The position numbers and the translations under genes are program-made. Below are positions 17,018 to 26,140 of a DNA stretch of 64,000 nt, piece after piece. The stretch covers positions 1,998,136 to 2,062,135 of the forward strand of contig NZ_FNLF01000002.1 of the NCBI RefSeq assembly GCF_900103175.1, in the 5' to 3' direction. Position 1 is the first letter of the stretch; every line of letters begins with the position of its first letter. The stretch is from Tsukamurella pulmonis (GTDB lineage: Bacteria > Actinomycetota > Actinomycetes > Mycobacteriales > Mycobacteriaceae). Under the pieces are notes generated by a model, which was not told the DNA's origin, did no database searches, and worked only from the letters and a program-made list of their open reading frames with translations.

Positions 17018-17479
17018 ATGACCACCCTCGTCCGTCGCGCGATCGCGACCGCTCTCACCGCGGGAACGGTGCTCGCACTCGCCCCGGCCGTGGCCAACGC
17101 TTCCGGTTCCGTGACCTTCCGCGGCACCGTCACGGGCGGAACGTCCATCCGCACCACCGCGCCGAACGCGACCGCGACCTGGGTCGGCGACTACGACGAC
17201 GCGGGCAACCTGGTGATCCGCACCAACTGCGTCATCGCCCGCCACGAGCTCGGCGTGATCGGCATCCCGCCGTCGCCCCTGCCGCCGGAGCGCTGCGAGT
17301 CGATCCAGGGCATCGACCTCTCCGACCGCCTCCTGGTGTGGGAGAACAGCACCACCGGCGCCACCGGCACCGCGCGCTCCGAATACGACGGGACCTTCAT
17401 CGTCAGGCCGGGCAAGGGCAACGTGAACGTGATGATCACGGGCATCGTCGGCACGGCGGTCGCCACCTACGTCGCCTGA
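17018..17479 (+). CDS. Secreted protein of unknown function
   Basis: This 153-aa protein has a clear Sec signal (MTTLVRRAIATALTAGTVLA, cleavage near ANA-SGS). The mature part is small and beta-rich, opening with VTFRGTVTGGTSIRTTAPN and holding two cysteines (Cys in IRTNCVIA and PERCESI) that could form a disulfide. I do not recognise a family. The second of two nearby ATGs is preferred, with AGGGGA 6 nt upstream. A long terminator follows at 17492, so it seems monocistronic. Confidence 0.75.
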   Translation: MTTLVRRAIATALTAGTVLALAPAVANASGSVTFRGTVTGGTSIRTTAPNATATWVGDYDDAGNLVIRTNCVIARHELGVIGIPPSPLPPERCESIQGIDLSDRLLVWENSTTGATGTARSEYDGTFIVRPGKGNVNVMITGIVGTAVATYVA

Positions 17480-17491
17480 TCCCGTACCCGA

Positions 17492-17532
17492 CACGGCGGC
17501 GGCCCACCGGAATCCGGTGGGCCGCCGCCGTG
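17492..17532. terminator. Bidirectional terminator, perfect 19-bp stem
   Basis: The arms 17492-17510 and 17514-17532 are fully complementary around the 3-nt loop AAT. It lies between the converging secreted-protein and GDPD genes and can serve both. Confidence 0.9.
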
Positions 17533-17537
17533 GTTCG

Positions 17538-18536
17538 CTACTTCGTGAACGCCCGGGGGAGCGGCTCGCCCGCGTCGGCGAGCACGCCGCGCAGGCGCGT
17601 GGGGTAGTCGGTGATGATGCCGTCGACACCGAGCGCGAGCTGCGCCCGCATATCGGCGGCGTCGTTCACCGTCCACGGGATCACCTTCAGGCCGGCGGCG
17701 TGCGCCGCGGACACCGTCTTCGCATCGGAGAGTTCGTAATCCGGAGAGAGCACGTCGAAGCCCGCCGCCTTCGCCGCGCGGACCACGTCGCCGTCGAACT
17801 CCTCGTAGCGGACGGGGCCCAGCCAGGCCGAGCCCTTCTTCCACGTCGTCGCGTCGTAGAGCGCCACCAGGGGCACCGACGGGGCCTGCGCCCGCACCAG
17901 TGGCAGTGAGCGCCAGTCGAAGCTCTGGATCTCGATCCGGTCGAGGACGCCGGCGCGGCGCGCGGCGCCGAGGATCTGCCCGACGAACGCGGCGGGCGCG
18001 GCGGACTTCGACCGCTCCTCGGCCTCGATCTTGGTCTCGATGTTGAACCGCACGGTGTTGCCCTTGTACTGCCCGACCAGATCGAACAGCTGTGGCAGGG
18101 TGGCGATCCGATTGCCCTCGACCACCTTCGCGTCCGGGAACTTCGCCAGCTTCTTCGCGCACACCAGCGTCTGGACCTGCGCGTAGCTCAGGTCGTGGAC
18201 GGTCTTGCCGACGTACGGGAACTGCGGGTCGCCCGGGGTGGCCGGGGCGGTGTCGGCGCACTTGTCGGCCTGCACGGTCGGGTCGTGCCAGATCAGCGGC
18301 ACGTCGTCCTTGGTCAGTACGACGTCCAGCTCCAGCGTCGTCACGCCGAGCTCCAGCGAGCGGGCGAAGCCGTAGAGGGATTCCTCGGTGTGCTCGCCCC
18401 GGCCGCCGCGGTGCGACTGCAGATCGAAGCCGGTCGACGGTGCCGCCTGGACCGGCGCGGCCAGCGCGGCACCACCGAGAACGACGACGGCGGCCGCGGC
18501 GAGCGCGGAGAGGCGGGAAAGGGTGCGGGAGGTCAT
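17538..18536 (-). CDS. Secreted glycerophosphodiester phosphodiesterase
   Basis: This 332-aa protein has a Sec signal (LSALAAAAVVVLGGAALA, ending VQA-APS). It has the GDPD catalytic motifs: SHRGGRGEHTEES with the catalytic His-Arg-Gly, LELDVVLTKDDVPLIWHD with the metal-binding Glu-Asp and second His, and later NIETKIE, VIPWTVND and GVDGIITDYP. It should cleave glycerophosphodiesters to glycerol-3-phosphate outside the membrane. That fits with the PhoD phosphatase 10 kb upstream, although no shared control is seen. Start is the ATG at 18536; an upstream in-frame ATG would add seven residues before the signal. Confidence 0.92.
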   Translation of the reverse strand: MTSRTLSRLSALAAAAVVVLGGAALAAPVQAAPSTGFDLQSHRGGRGEHTEESLYGFARSLELGVTTLELDVVLTKDDVPLIWHDPTVQADKCADTAPATPGDPQFPYVGKTVHDLSYAQVQTLVCAKKLAKFPDAKVVEGNRIATLPQLFDLVGQYKGNTVRFNIETKIEAEERSKSAAPAAFVGQILGAARRAGVLDRIEIQSFDWRSLPLVRAQAPSVPLVALYDATTWKKGSAWLGPVRYEEFDGDVVRAAKAAGFDVLSPDYELSDAKTVSAAHAAGLKVIPWTVNDAADMRAQLALGVDGIITDYPTRLRGVLADAGEPLPRAFTK

Positions 18537-18577
18537 GGCGGCAACGTAATCGCACACGATGAATCCCCGGTGAACGG

Positions 18578-18610
18578 ACGAACGCCCGCCGGAGGCCGGC
18601 GGGCGTTCGT
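18578..18610 (-). terminator. Terminator of the amino-acid permease gene
   Basis: A perfect 15-bp stem (18578-18592 with 18596-18610) around a 3-nt loop lies 18 nt beyond the permease stop on the reverse strand. Confidence 0.85.
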
Positions 18611-18627
18611 CGCGGAGCGGATCGTGC

Positions 18628-20154
18628 TTACTTCTTGTCGAGGTCGACGTTCGTCGCGTCGTCCATCGACCAGGTCGGGGAGAGGTCCCCGCCGGTGTGC
18701 TCGAGCACCTTGGGCTTCACGACGATCCAGCCGATGGCGAGGATCGCGACGAATGCGGGGATGCCGAGGATGACCACGATGAGGTTCGTCTTGTCCCAGA
18801 AGCCACCGTCGGACTTGTAGCCCGAGTAGGCCATCCCGACCAGGACCAGGAACAGGAAGACGAGGCCGACGTAGCTCATCATCGGCGCGAGCGGAGCGCG
18901 GAACGGGCTCTTCGCGACGATCCCGGCGTCGGAGAGCTTCCGGTAGCGGATGTGGCACAGGAAGATCAGGCTCCACACGCCGACGACCGCGATCGCGGAC
19001 GCCTCGAGCGCGATGTCGAAGGCGTGGCCCGGGACGAGCGCGTTGAGGACGGCGCCGAGCACGTAGAAGATCGACGTCACGATGATGCCGGTGGCGGGGA
19101 CGCCCGACTTGCTCATCTTCAGGAACATGTTCGGTGCCTCGCGGCTGGCGGCGAGGCTGCGCAGCATGCGGCCCGTGGTGTAGAGGCCGGCGTTGAGCGA
19201 GCTCATGGCCGCGACGATGAGCACGCCGTTGATGAGGGTGGCCATCCAGCTCACGCCCATGCGCTCGAAGACGGTGACGAACGGCGACTCCAGGTCGCCC
19301 TCGGCGTTGCGCTGCCCGTACTGGCTGGTGGGCAGGATGCACACGAGCAGGAAGATCGAGCCGCAGTAGAAGACGGCGATCCGCAGGATCACCGAGTTGA
19401 CGGCCTTCGGTACCTCGCGCTGCGGGTTCTGCATCTCGCCGGCCGCGATGCCGACCATCTCGATGGCGGCGTACGCGAAGACGACGCCGGACATCACGAC
19501 GATCGGTGCGATCCACCCGAACGTGTCGCTGTGCGGCCAGAATCCGCCCGGGTTCGACCACAGGTTGGAGATCCCGGCCCGGTGCGCCTGCTCGCCCTCG
19601 CCCACGGTGATCTGGCCGACCACGATGACGAGGCCGACGACGAGGAAGATGACGATCGCGGCGACCTTGAGCACGGATGCCCAGAACTCGAACTCGCCGA
19701 AGGCGCGCGCCGAGAGGAGGTTGATCACCAGCACCACGGCGAGAGCGATGATGACCGAGATCCAGTTGGGCAGTTCCCACCACTTCCTGACGTACACCGC
19801 CACCGCCGACAGCTCGGCGACGCCGGTGAGCGCCCAGAAGATCCAGTACAGCCATCCCGCGGCGTAGGCCGCGGCCTCGCCGAAGAACTCCCGGGCGTAC
19901 GAGACGAACGCGCCGGAGCTCTGGCGGTAGAGCACGAGCTCGCCGAGCGCGCGCATGAGGAAGAACGCGATCACGCCGACGAAGGCGTAGGAGAACAGCA
20001 GGGCGGGGCCCGTGCTGTTGAGGCGGCTGGCGGAACCGAGGAACAGGCCGGTGCCGATGGCGCCACCGATGGCGATCATCTGCACGTGTCGGCGGCCGAG
20101 GGTCTGCTTGTAGCCCTCCTGCTCGGCCGCGAACTTATCGACGGATTGCGTCAT
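18628..20154 (-). CDS. Amino acid permease, APC superfamily (AnsP/GabP-like)
   Basis: This 508-aa integral membrane protein has the amino-acid transporter signature: QMIAIGGAIGTGLFLGSASR at the first helix, then RALGELVLYRQSSGAFVSYA, GVVFAYAAIEMVGIAAGE and SSLNAGLYTTGRMLRSLA. About 12 membrane segments are expected. It imports amino acids with protons. Closest by eye is the asparagine/GABA/aromatic group, and mycobacterial AnsP shares most motifs, but substrate assignment is uncertain. ATG 20154 leaves a 22-residue cytoplasmic lead before helix 1. A terminator follows at 18610. Confidence 0.9.
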   Translation of the reverse strand: MTQSVDKFAAEQEGYKQTLGRRHVQMIAIGGAIGTGLFLGSASRLNSTGPALLFSYAFVGVIAFFLMRALGELVLYRQSSGAFVSYAREFFGEAAAYAAGWLYWIFWALTGVAELSAVAVYVRKWWELPNWISVIIALAVVLVINLLSARAFGEFEFWASVLKVAAIVIFLVVGLVIVVGQITVGEGEQAHRAGISNLWSNPGGFWPHSDTFGWIAPIVVMSGVVFAYAAIEMVGIAAGEMQNPQREVPKAVNSVILRIAVFYCGSIFLLVCILPTSQYGQRNAEGDLESPFVTVFERMGVSWMATLINGVLIVAAMSSLNAGLYTTGRMLRSLAASREAPNMFLKMSKSGVPATGIIVTSIFYVLGAVLNALVPGHAFDIALEASAIAVVGVWSLIFLCHIRYRKLSDAGIVAKSPFRAPLAPMMSYVGLVFLFLVLVGMAYSGYKSDGGFWDKTNLIVVILGIPAFVAILAIGWIVVKPKVLEHTGGDLSPTWSMDDATNVDLDKK

Positions 20155-20297
20155 GGATGAGTCTTTCTCCTCGACGTGGGAAGTGCGCGTGGGGTTGTGC
20201 GCTGGATGGGAATGTAGACCTCGCAACGCTTCCGCGGATGCGTTACCGGGAGATGACTTCGGGATGTCGATCGGTTCAGGCGTGTAAACATAGGTCC

Positions 20298-22178
20298 ATG
20301 ACCGACTTCTCGGACCTCGGGGAGCTGTTCGCCTTCCTGTCCGGACACGCGCCCTTCGACGGCCTCCCCGACGACGTTCGCGCACGTCTGGCGGCCGAGT
20401 CGACGATCAGCGAGTTCGCCGAGGGGGCCACGATCCTGGACGGGTTGTCCGCTTCGCCCGATCACGCGTTCGTGGTGCTCTCCGGCCGGGTGGGGGTGTG
20501 GAACTTCCCGACCGCGGTGCCGGGCGAGGCCCGCGACGTCGACGAGGTGGTCGGGCCCGGCGGCGTCTTCGGGTACGTGGTGATCCTGGTCGGCGCGAAG
20601 GGCGGCCCGCGCGCGGTGGCGCTCTCGGACGTCACGCTGCTGCGCCTGCCGGCGTGGGCCGTGGGCGACATGTTCTCCACGCCGGCGGGCGCGGCCTTCC
20701 TCGCCACCGAGCTGGCGAAGCCGACCACGGCCGTCTCCGCGGAGGAAGTGCGCGAGCGGACCGCCGGCGAGATCGTGCGCCGCGCGCCGGTGGTGTGCCC
20801 GCCGACGGTCACGGTGCAGGAGGCGGCCACGGCCATGACCGAGGCGAAATCGGGCTACATCGTGGTCGAGAACGCCGCGCGCGAGCCGCTGGGCATCGTC
20901 ACCGATCACGACCTCCGCGCCCGGGTGATCTCCGTGGGCAGGCCGGTCACCGACCCTGTCACCGCGGTGATGACCGCGCCGCTCGCCGCGGTCCCGGAGT
21001 CCGCGCTCTCGTCGGACGTGCTGATCGAGATGCTCGACCGCAAGCTGCACTACATGGCGGTGCTCGACGAGCACGCCGCCGTGCGGGGCGTGGTGCAGGA
21101 CGTCGACTTCCTCACGGTGCCCACCACCTCGACCTTCGCCCTGCAGCGCCGGATCGAGCGCGCGAGCGCGGCGGAGCTGCCCGAGATCGGCGCCACGATC
21201 CGCGAGATCTTCCCGGTGCTGTGGGGGCAGCAGGCGCCGGTGCGGCACATCTCCGGCGTGGCCGCCGTCGCGATCGAGGCGATGGTGCGCCGCTGCATCG
21301 AACTCGAGCTGCCCGTGCACCCCGAGCTGCGCGAGGGCGACTTCACGTGGCTCTCGCTGGGCAGCGTCTCCCGCCGCGAGGTGGTCCCGAGCTCGGACGT
21401 GGACAGCGCGATCATCCTGCGCGACCTCCCCGGTGCCTCGCCGGAGGAGATCGAGGTCCGGCGGTCCGCCGCGCTCGCGCTCGCCGCCGCCGTGCACGGG
21501 CGGCTGGAGGAGTGCGGGATACCGTCGGACACCAACGGCGCGGTCGCCGCCCAGCCGCGGTTCTGCCGCACCGAGGCCGAGTGGCTCTACGCGGCCGGCG
21601 AGTGGATCGAGGCGCCGCTGTCGAACAACGCCATGATGATGGCGTCGCTGCTGGTGGACGGTCGCCCTGTGTGGGGCGACCTGACACTGCAGCCGGTGGC
21701 CGGTGTGTACCAGCATCTCTCGGAGCATCCGCGGGCCTTCATGTTGATGTTGCGGGAAGCGCTGACCGCGAAGGCGCGGCTGCGGTCGGTGCGCGACGTG
21801 ATCTCGTTGCGGGGCGGCACCTTCGACATCAAGGCGCACGCGCTGGTGCCGGTGGTCAACATCGCGCGATGGGCCGCGCTCAGCCGCGGCTCCACGAAGT
21901 TGCAGACCCGCAACCGGCTCGCGGCCGGTGCGGACTCCCCGGTCCTGCCCGACGACTCGGCCGAGGTGCTGCGGGAGGCCTTCTCCATCCTCGAGCGACT
22001 CCGGCTCGAGCACCAGGTGGAGCAGATGGCGGCCGGGCGCACGCCGGGCGACGTGCTGTCGATCCGCCGGATGTCGTCCCTGGATCGCGGCCTGCTCGAG
22101 CAGTGCGTGCGGCAGGTGGCCGCGGTGCAGCGCCGGATGGCCAACCTCGCCCAGTACCTCGACGCCGGCGAGTGGTGA
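20298..22178 (+). CDS. cNMP-binding/CBS-domain protein with DUF294 nucleotidyltransferase
   Basis: This 626-aa protein has an N-terminal cyclic-nucleotide-binding-like domain (residues about 10-140, with [14 protein letters not shown]), two CBS repeats ([33 protein letters not shown], then the second repeat ending VVQDVDFL) and a DUF294 putative nucleotidyltransferase core ([20 protein letters not shown], matching the GSxxRxExxxxSDxD motif), plus a DUF294 C-terminal helical domain. Related proteins look like nucleotide-sensing versions of GlnD/PII uridylyltransferases, but no activity is established. It is divergent from the permease, which suggests possible control of amino-acid uptake. No Shine-Dalgarno sequence is evident. 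Confidence 0.88.
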   Translation: MTDFSDLGELFAFLSGHAPFDGLPDDVRARLAAESTISEFAEGATILDGLSASPDHAFVVLSGRVGVWNFPTAVPGEARDVDEVVGPGGVFGYVVILVGAKGGPRAVALSDVTLLRLPAWAVGDMFSTPAGAAFLATELAKPTTAVSAEEVRERTAGEIVRRAPVVCPPTVTVQEAATAMTEAKSGYIVVENAAREPLGIVTDHDLRARVISVGRPVTDPVTAVMTAPLAAVPESALSSDVLIEMLDRKLHYMAVLDEHAAVRGVVQDVDFLTVPTTSTFALQRRIERASAAELPEIGATIREIFPVLWGQQAPVRHISGVAAVAIEAMVRRCIELELPVHPELREGDFTWLSLGSVSRREVVPSSDVDSAIILRDLPGASPEEIEVRRSAALALAAAVHGRLEECGIPSDTNGAVAAQPRFCRTEAEWLYAAGEWIEAPLSNNAMMMASLLVDGRPVWGDLTLQPVAGVYQHLSEHPRAFMLMLREALTAKARLRSVRDVISLRGGTFDIKAHALVPVVNIARWAALSRGSTKLQTRNRLAAGADSPVLPDDSAEVLREAFSILERLRLEHQVEQMAAGRTPGDVLSIRRMSSLDRGLLEQCVRQVAAVQRRMANLAQYLDAGEW

Positions 22179-22181
22179 GCC

Positions 22182-23297
22182 TCAGGCGAGCACGGACTCC
22201 GGCGACGTCGCATCGATGCCGAGGGCCTCGCCGACACCGTCGTTGAGCAGCACGCCGTCGTGCGTGGACAGGCCCGCTGCGAGCGCCGGATCGGTGACGC
22301 AGGCCGCGCGCCAGCCCTGATCGGCGATGCGCAGCACGTACGGCAGGGTGGCGCCGGTGAGCGCGAAGGTCGAGGTGCGCGGCACCGCGCCGGGCATGTT
22401 GGCGACGCAGTAGAAGACCGTTTCGCCCACGGTGAAGGTGGGATCGTCGTGCGTGGTCGGGTGCGAGTCGGCGAAGCAGCCGCCCTGGTCGATCGCGATG
22501 TCCACGAGCACGGCGCCGGGGCGCATGCGGTGCACCAGCTCGGTGGAGACGAGCTTGGGCGCGGCGGCGCCGGGGATCAGCACGGCGCCGATCACCAGAT
22601 CGGACTCGACGACGGCCTCCTCGAGCGCGAGCGAAGTCGAGTAGCTGGTGTGCACCCGACCGCCGAACTGCGCGTTGACGGCGCGCATCTTGCGCACGTC
22701 GAGGTCGAAGACGGTGACGTCGGCGCCCATGCCCGCGGCGATCTGGGCGGCGTTGATGCCGGACACGCCGCCGCCGAGCACGGTGACCTTCGCGGGCGCG
22801 GTGCCGGGGACGCCGCCCATGAGCACGCCGCGTCCGCCCTTGGACCGCATGAGGTGGTAGCTGCCGACCTGCGGTGCCAGCCGGCCGGCCACCTCGGACA
22901 TCGGCGCGAGCAGGGGCAGCGAGCCGTCCGCGAGCTGGACCGTCTCGTAGGCGATCGACGTGGTCCTCGACGTCAGCAGCGCGTCGGTGCACGGGCGCGA
23001 GGCGGCCAGGTGCAGGTAGGTGAAGATCGTCTGCTCGGCGCGCATCCGGCCGTACTCGGCCTCGATCGGCTCCTTGACCTTGAGCAGCAGATCCGCCGCG
23101 CCCCAGACGTCGTCGGCGGTCGGGACGATGCGGGCGCCGGCCGCGACGAAGTCGTCGTTGCCGATGGCCGAGCCGAGTCCCGCACCGTCCTCGATCAGCA
23201 CCTCGTGGCCGCGGCGGGCCAGTTCGGCGACGCCGCCCGGCGTGATCGCCACGCGGTACTCGTTGTTCTTGATCTCGGTGGGGATTCCGACGCGCAT
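22182..23297 (-). CDS. ald: Alanine dehydrogenase
   Basis: This 371-aa protein is a full-length Ald: [20 protein letters not shown] start, [11 protein letters not shown] with the catalytic His, the [23 protein letters not shown]-binding fold, and the C-terminal NDGVGEALG. It interconverts alanine and pyruvate plus ammonia with NAD and supports redox balance and alanine use. The gene ends 4 bp from the convergent DUF294 gene. It is divergent from an Lrp-type regulator, as ald is from aldR in mycobacteria, so alanine-responsive activation is likely. Confidence 0.96.
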   Translation of the reverse strand: MRVGIPTEIKNNEYRVAITPGGVAELARRGHEVLIEDGAGLGSAIGNDDFVAAGARIVPTADDVWGAADLLLKVKEPIEAEYGRMRAEQTIFTYLHLAASRPCTDALLTSRTTSIAYETVQLADGSLPLLAPMSEVAGRLAPQVGSYHLMRSKGGRGVLMGGVPGTAPAKVTVLGGGVSGINAAQIAAGMGADVTVFDLDVRKMRAVNAQFGGRVHTSYSTSLALEEAVVESDLVIGAVLIPGAAAPKLVSTELVHRMRPGAVLVDIAIDQGGCFADSHPTTHDDPTFTVGETVFYCVANMPGAVPRTSTFALTGATLPYVLRIADQGWRAACVTDPALAAGLSTHDGVLLNDGVGEALGIDATSPESVLA

Positions 23298-23367
23298 CGT
23301 GTGCTCCTGTCAGGTGAGTGTCGTGTGTCACATAGTCTGAAGAAACATCGAGAACCGATCAAGGCAC

Positions 23368-23382
23368 CAGAAGAAGATTCTG
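23368..23382. promoter_or_regulatory. Inverted repeat in the ald/Lrp intergenic region
   Basis: CAGAA-N5-TTCTG (23368-23382) lies 12 bp before the regulator start in the 97-bp divergent gap. AT content is locally high. It is a candidate binding site for the adjacent Lrp-family regulator; the short arms make this tentative. Confidence 0.4.
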
Positions 23383-23394
23383 AAAGTAGGCGCG

Positions 23395-23904
23395 ATGAGT
23401 GACGTGCATTCAGTGAGAACGGCATATCGGCCGCAGTCGTCGAACGATCGTCGCCCCCTGCTCGATGATGCCGACCGGCGCATCCTGCTGGTCCTGCAGC
23501 GCGACGGCCGGGTCTCGAACGCCGCGCTCGCCGCGGAGGTCGGGCTGGCGCCGTCCACCGTGCACACCCGCGTTCGACGGCTCACCGATGCCGGGGTGAT
23601 CCGCGGCTTCTTCGCCGACGTCGATCCCGCGGCCGTCGGCCGTCCGCTGCGCGCCATGATCGCGGTGACCCTGAGGTCGACCGCGCGGCACCGGATCCGG
23701 CAGTTCGTGGAGTCGGTGATCGATCTGCCGCCGGTGATCGACGCCTACTTCCTCGCCGGCGGCGACGACTACCTCCTGCACGTCGCGGCCGTGGACACCG
23801 ACGACCTGCGGCACCTCGTCGAGTACCTCAGCGCGCGGGAGGAGGTCGCCGGCACCAACACCTCACTGGTCTTCGAGCACGTCCGCGGCTCGGCGCCGCT
23901 GTAG
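23395..23904 (+). CDS. aldR: Lrp/AsnC-family regulator (AldR-like)
   Basis: This 169-aa protein has an AsnC-type helix-turn-helix (LLDDADRRILLVLQRDGRVS, then EVGLAPSTVHTRVRRLTDAG) and a C-terminal RAM/ACT-like effector domain (VIDAYFLAGGDDYLLHVAA). Such proteins form octamers that sense amino acids. It is divergent from ald, the arrangement of mycobacterial aldR, so control of ald by alanine is the natural inference. ATG 23395 follows GTAGG closely. The symbol rests on context. Confidence 0.88.
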   Translation: MSDVHSVRTAYRPQSSNDRRPLLDDADRRILLVLQRDGRVSNAALAAEVGLAPSTVHTRVRRLTDAGVIRGFFADVDPAAVGRPLRAMIAVTLRSTARHRIRQFVESVIDLPPVIDAYFLAGGDDYLLHVAAVDTDDLRHLVEYLSAREEVAGTNTSLVFEHVRGSAPL

Positions 23905-23952
23905 GTGTGCAACCCGCTGCAACGATCGACCGCGAGGGACCGGCGCGGCCAG

Positions 23953-23968
23953 TGTGGGACGCATCACA
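23953..23968 (+). promoter_or_regulatory. Candidate CRP site
   Basis: TGTGG-N6-TCACA (23953-23968) matches the CRP consensus TGTGA-N6-TCACA at 9 of 10 bases and lies 21 bp before the start of the zinc dehydrogenase. Mycobacterial-type CRP uses the same motif. A single site found by eye is weak evidence. Confidence 0.45.
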
Positions 23969-23989
23969 CGTACCGGCTTGGAGGCCCCC

Positions 23990-25081
23990 ATGCGAGCAGC
24001 GCGCTACTACGACCGAGGCGACGTCCGGATCGAGGACGTCCCCGCACCCGAGACGACGGCCGGCACCGTCGCCATCGACGTCGCGTGGTGCGGCATCTGC
24101 GGGACCGACCTGCACGAGTACGTCGACGGCCCGATCTTCGTGCCGCCCTGCGGTCATCCGCACCCGGTGAGCGGCGAGGCCGCGCCGGTGACGATCGGCC
24201 ACGAGATGTCCGGCGTCGTCGCGGCCGTCGGCGCGGGCGTCGACGATCTGCAGGTGGGCGATCACGTGGTGGTCGAGCCGTACATCATCGCGGACGGTGT
24301 CGACACCGGACCCGCGAGCACGGACTACCACCTCTCGCCGAACATGAACTTCATCGGCCTCGGCGGCCGCGGTGGCGGCCTCTCCGAGCGCATCGTGGTG
24401 CAGCGGCGCTGGGTGCACCGGGTCTCGAAGGACGTGCCGCTGGATCAGGCCGCCCTGATCGAGCCGCTCGCCGTCGGGTACCACGCCCTGCAGCGCTCCG
24501 GCGCGGGCGCGGGAGCCTTCGCGCTCATCACCGGCGCCGGGCCGATCGGGCTGCTGACCGCTGCGGTCTGCAAGGCCAAGGGGCTCACCGTCGCGATCAG
24601 CGAACCGAGCTCGCTGCGTCGCAGTCGCGCCGCCGAGACCGGGGTCGCCGACCACGTCTTCGATCCGACGCAGGTCGACGTCGTCGCGGCGGTGCGCGAT
24701 CTGACCGGCGGCCGCGGCGCCGACGTCGGGTTCGAATGCACCTCGGTGCAGCCCGCCCTCGACACCCTCTTCGACGCGCTGCGGCCGCAGGCCGTGCTCG
24801 TCGTGGTCTCCATCTGGGGGCACCCCGGCACCGTCGACATGCAGAAGCTGGTGCTCAAGGAGATCGACATGCGCGGCACCATCGCCTACGTCAACAACCA
24901 CGCCGAGACGATCGCGCTGGTGGAGAGCGGCACCGTCGACCTGGCGCCGTTCATCACCGGACGGATCGGCTTGGACGAACTCGTGAGCACCGGCTACGAG
25001 ACCCTGTTGCACCACAACGAGAGCGCGGTGAAGATCCTGGTCTCGCCGTCCGGAGCGGGGCTGCCTACGCTGGCCGGGTGA
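23990..25081 (+). CDS. Zinc-dependent alcohol dehydrogenase, (R,R)-butanediol dehydrogenase type
   Basis: This 363-aa medium-chain dehydrogenase has the catalytic zinc Cys in WCGICGTDLHEYVDGPIF and the GHEMSGVVAAVG motif with the zinc His-Glu pair. Its Rossmann fold has ITGAGPIGLLTAAVCKAKGL. The region after GHE lacks the four-cysteine structural zinc loop, as in the butanediol/sorbitol dehydrogenase branch. It oxidises secondary alcohols or diols with NAD(H). GGAGG sits 5 nt before ATG 23990. The stop overlaps the pirin gene (GTGA), so they form an operon. Confidence 0.88.
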   Translation: MRAARYYDRGDVRIEDVPAPETTAGTVAIDVAWCGICGTDLHEYVDGPIFVPPCGHPHPVSGEAAPVTIGHEMSGVVAAVGAGVDDLQVGDHVVVEPYIIADGVDTGPASTDYHLSPNMNFIGLGGRGGGLSERIVVQRRWVHRVSKDVPLDQAALIEPLAVGYHALQRSGAGAGAFALITGAGPIGLLTAAVCKAKGLTVAISEPSSLRRSRAAETGVADHVFDPTQVDVVAAVRDLTGGRGADVGFECTSVQPALDTLFDALRPQAVLVVVSIWGHPGTVDMQKLVLKEIDMRGTIAYVNNHAETIALVESGTVDLAPFITGRIGLDELVSTGYETLLHHNESAVKILVSPSGAGLPTLAG

Positions 25082-25806
25082 GCGAGAGCAGGATCATCCC
25101 GGCCGCCGACCGCACGCACTGGCGGGGCGAAGGGCTGTACACGCGGCAGTCGATGCCGTTCACCGGCAAGTTCGACCTCGGGGCGAACGCCCACGGCCAG
25201 CTGCTGGTGCACAACGACGACCTCATCGATCCGGGTTCCGGCGTCGACCGGCACTTCCACCGCGACGCCGAGATCGTCACCTGGGTGGTCACCGGCGAGA
25301 TGCATCATGACGACTCGTCCGGTGCGACCGGGGTGGTCCGGGCGGGCCAGGTGCAGGCGATGAGTGCCGGCACCGGGGTCAACCACCGCGAACAGAACCC
25401 GCGCGTCACCGGGGTGACCGCGCGCGTCATCCAGATGTGGCTCCCGCCGAACGAGCCCGGCGGCGAGCCCGAGTACCGCACCGCCGACGTCCCGCTCGAC
25501 GGGCGCGGACTCGTCCTGGTCGCCTCGGGGATCGACGGCGACGAGCCGGCCGTCACGATCGGCAACGACGCCGCGGCCCTGTACGCCGCCCGACTCGCCG
25601 AGGGCGAGTCCGTGGTGCTGCCCGCGACGCCGTACGGCCACCTGTTCGTGGTCTCCGGCGCGGTCGCCGTCGAGGCCGGCCGGCTCGCGGACGGAGACGC
25701 CCTGCGCACCGTCGGGGCGGGGGTGACGCCGGTGCGGGCCGACGCGGACGGCACCGAGATCCTGTTCTGGGCGATGCGCGCGCAGGCCCGCTCCGCGCTG
25801 CGGTAG
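25078..25806 (+). CDS. Pirin family protein
   Basis: This 242-aa protein is a bicupin of the pirin family: the first cupin holds GVDRHFHRDAEIVTWVVTGE and the later GTGVNHREQN, together supplying the conserved His/His/His/Glu iron site. The second cupin (VVLPATPYGHLFVVSG) lacks obvious metal ligands. Some bacterial pirins are quercetinases or regulators of pyruvate metabolism, so the role is uncertain. The GTG start overlaps the TGA of the dehydrogenase, implying coupled translation. Confidence 0.88.
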   Translation: MSESRIIPAADRTHWRGEGLYTRQSMPFTGKFDLGANAHGQLLVHNDDLIDPGSGVDRHFHRDAEIVTWVVTGEMHHDDSSGATGVVRAGQVQAMSAGTGVNHREQNPRVTGVTARVIQMWLPPNEPGGEPEYRTADVPLDGRGLVLVASGIDGDEPAVTIGNDAAALYAARLAEGESVVLPATPYGHLFVVSGAVAVEAGRLADGDALRTVGAGVTPVRADADGTEILFWAMRAQARSALR

Positions 25807-25918
25807 CAGGGGGGCGAATCCCGCGGCCGTGGTTCGCGATTGCACAGCGCGAGCGTTCGTTCTCGGTAAGACTGTCAGCGGGCGCGATCCGCGCGCCCGC
25901 GGATGAGCGGAGGACGAG

Positions 25919-26089
25919 ATGGCGAGCCACTACGGCGAGGCGATGGCGGCGGTCAAGAAGGCCGAGGAGGGGGCGAAGGAGGATCCCGCGGCGTGGGCGG
26001 CCATCGCATCGGCGCACGCCACGATCGGGCTGCTCGACGAGCTCACCAAGCTGCGGCTGCTCACGCAGGACCACGGCTCCACGCACTGA
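25919..26089 (+). CDS. Small conserved-looking protein, 56 aa
   Basis: An ATG at 25919 with GGAGG 5 nt upstream opens a 56-codon frame reading MASHYGEAMAAVKKAEEGAK and continuing through EDPAAWAAIASAHATIGLLD to a TGA at 26087. The product is soluble, helical and charged, with amphipathic alanine-rich helices. Such short proteins often precede glycoside hydrolases or are general accessory proteins; I know no function. The strong ribosome-binding site, good codon use and 51-bp spacing to the next gene support it. Confidence 0.7.
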   Translation: MASHYGEAMAAVKKAEEGAKEDPAAWAAIASAHATIGLLDELTKLRLLTQDHGSTH

Positions 26090-26140
26090 GTTCGGGCACT
26101 GTTCACGCGGGGCGGCACATCCGTGTAGGAGGATTCTCGG

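Noticed and set aside
23298-23394. CRP site in the ald promoter
   Set aside because: GTGTGTCACA is suggestive, but the left half-site does not fit at the N6 spacing.
22260-23402. Forward frame of 380 codons opposite ald
   Set aside because: It is the complement of ald, with histidine/glycine/arginine-rich composition and no domain. High GC makes such shadows common throughout the window.
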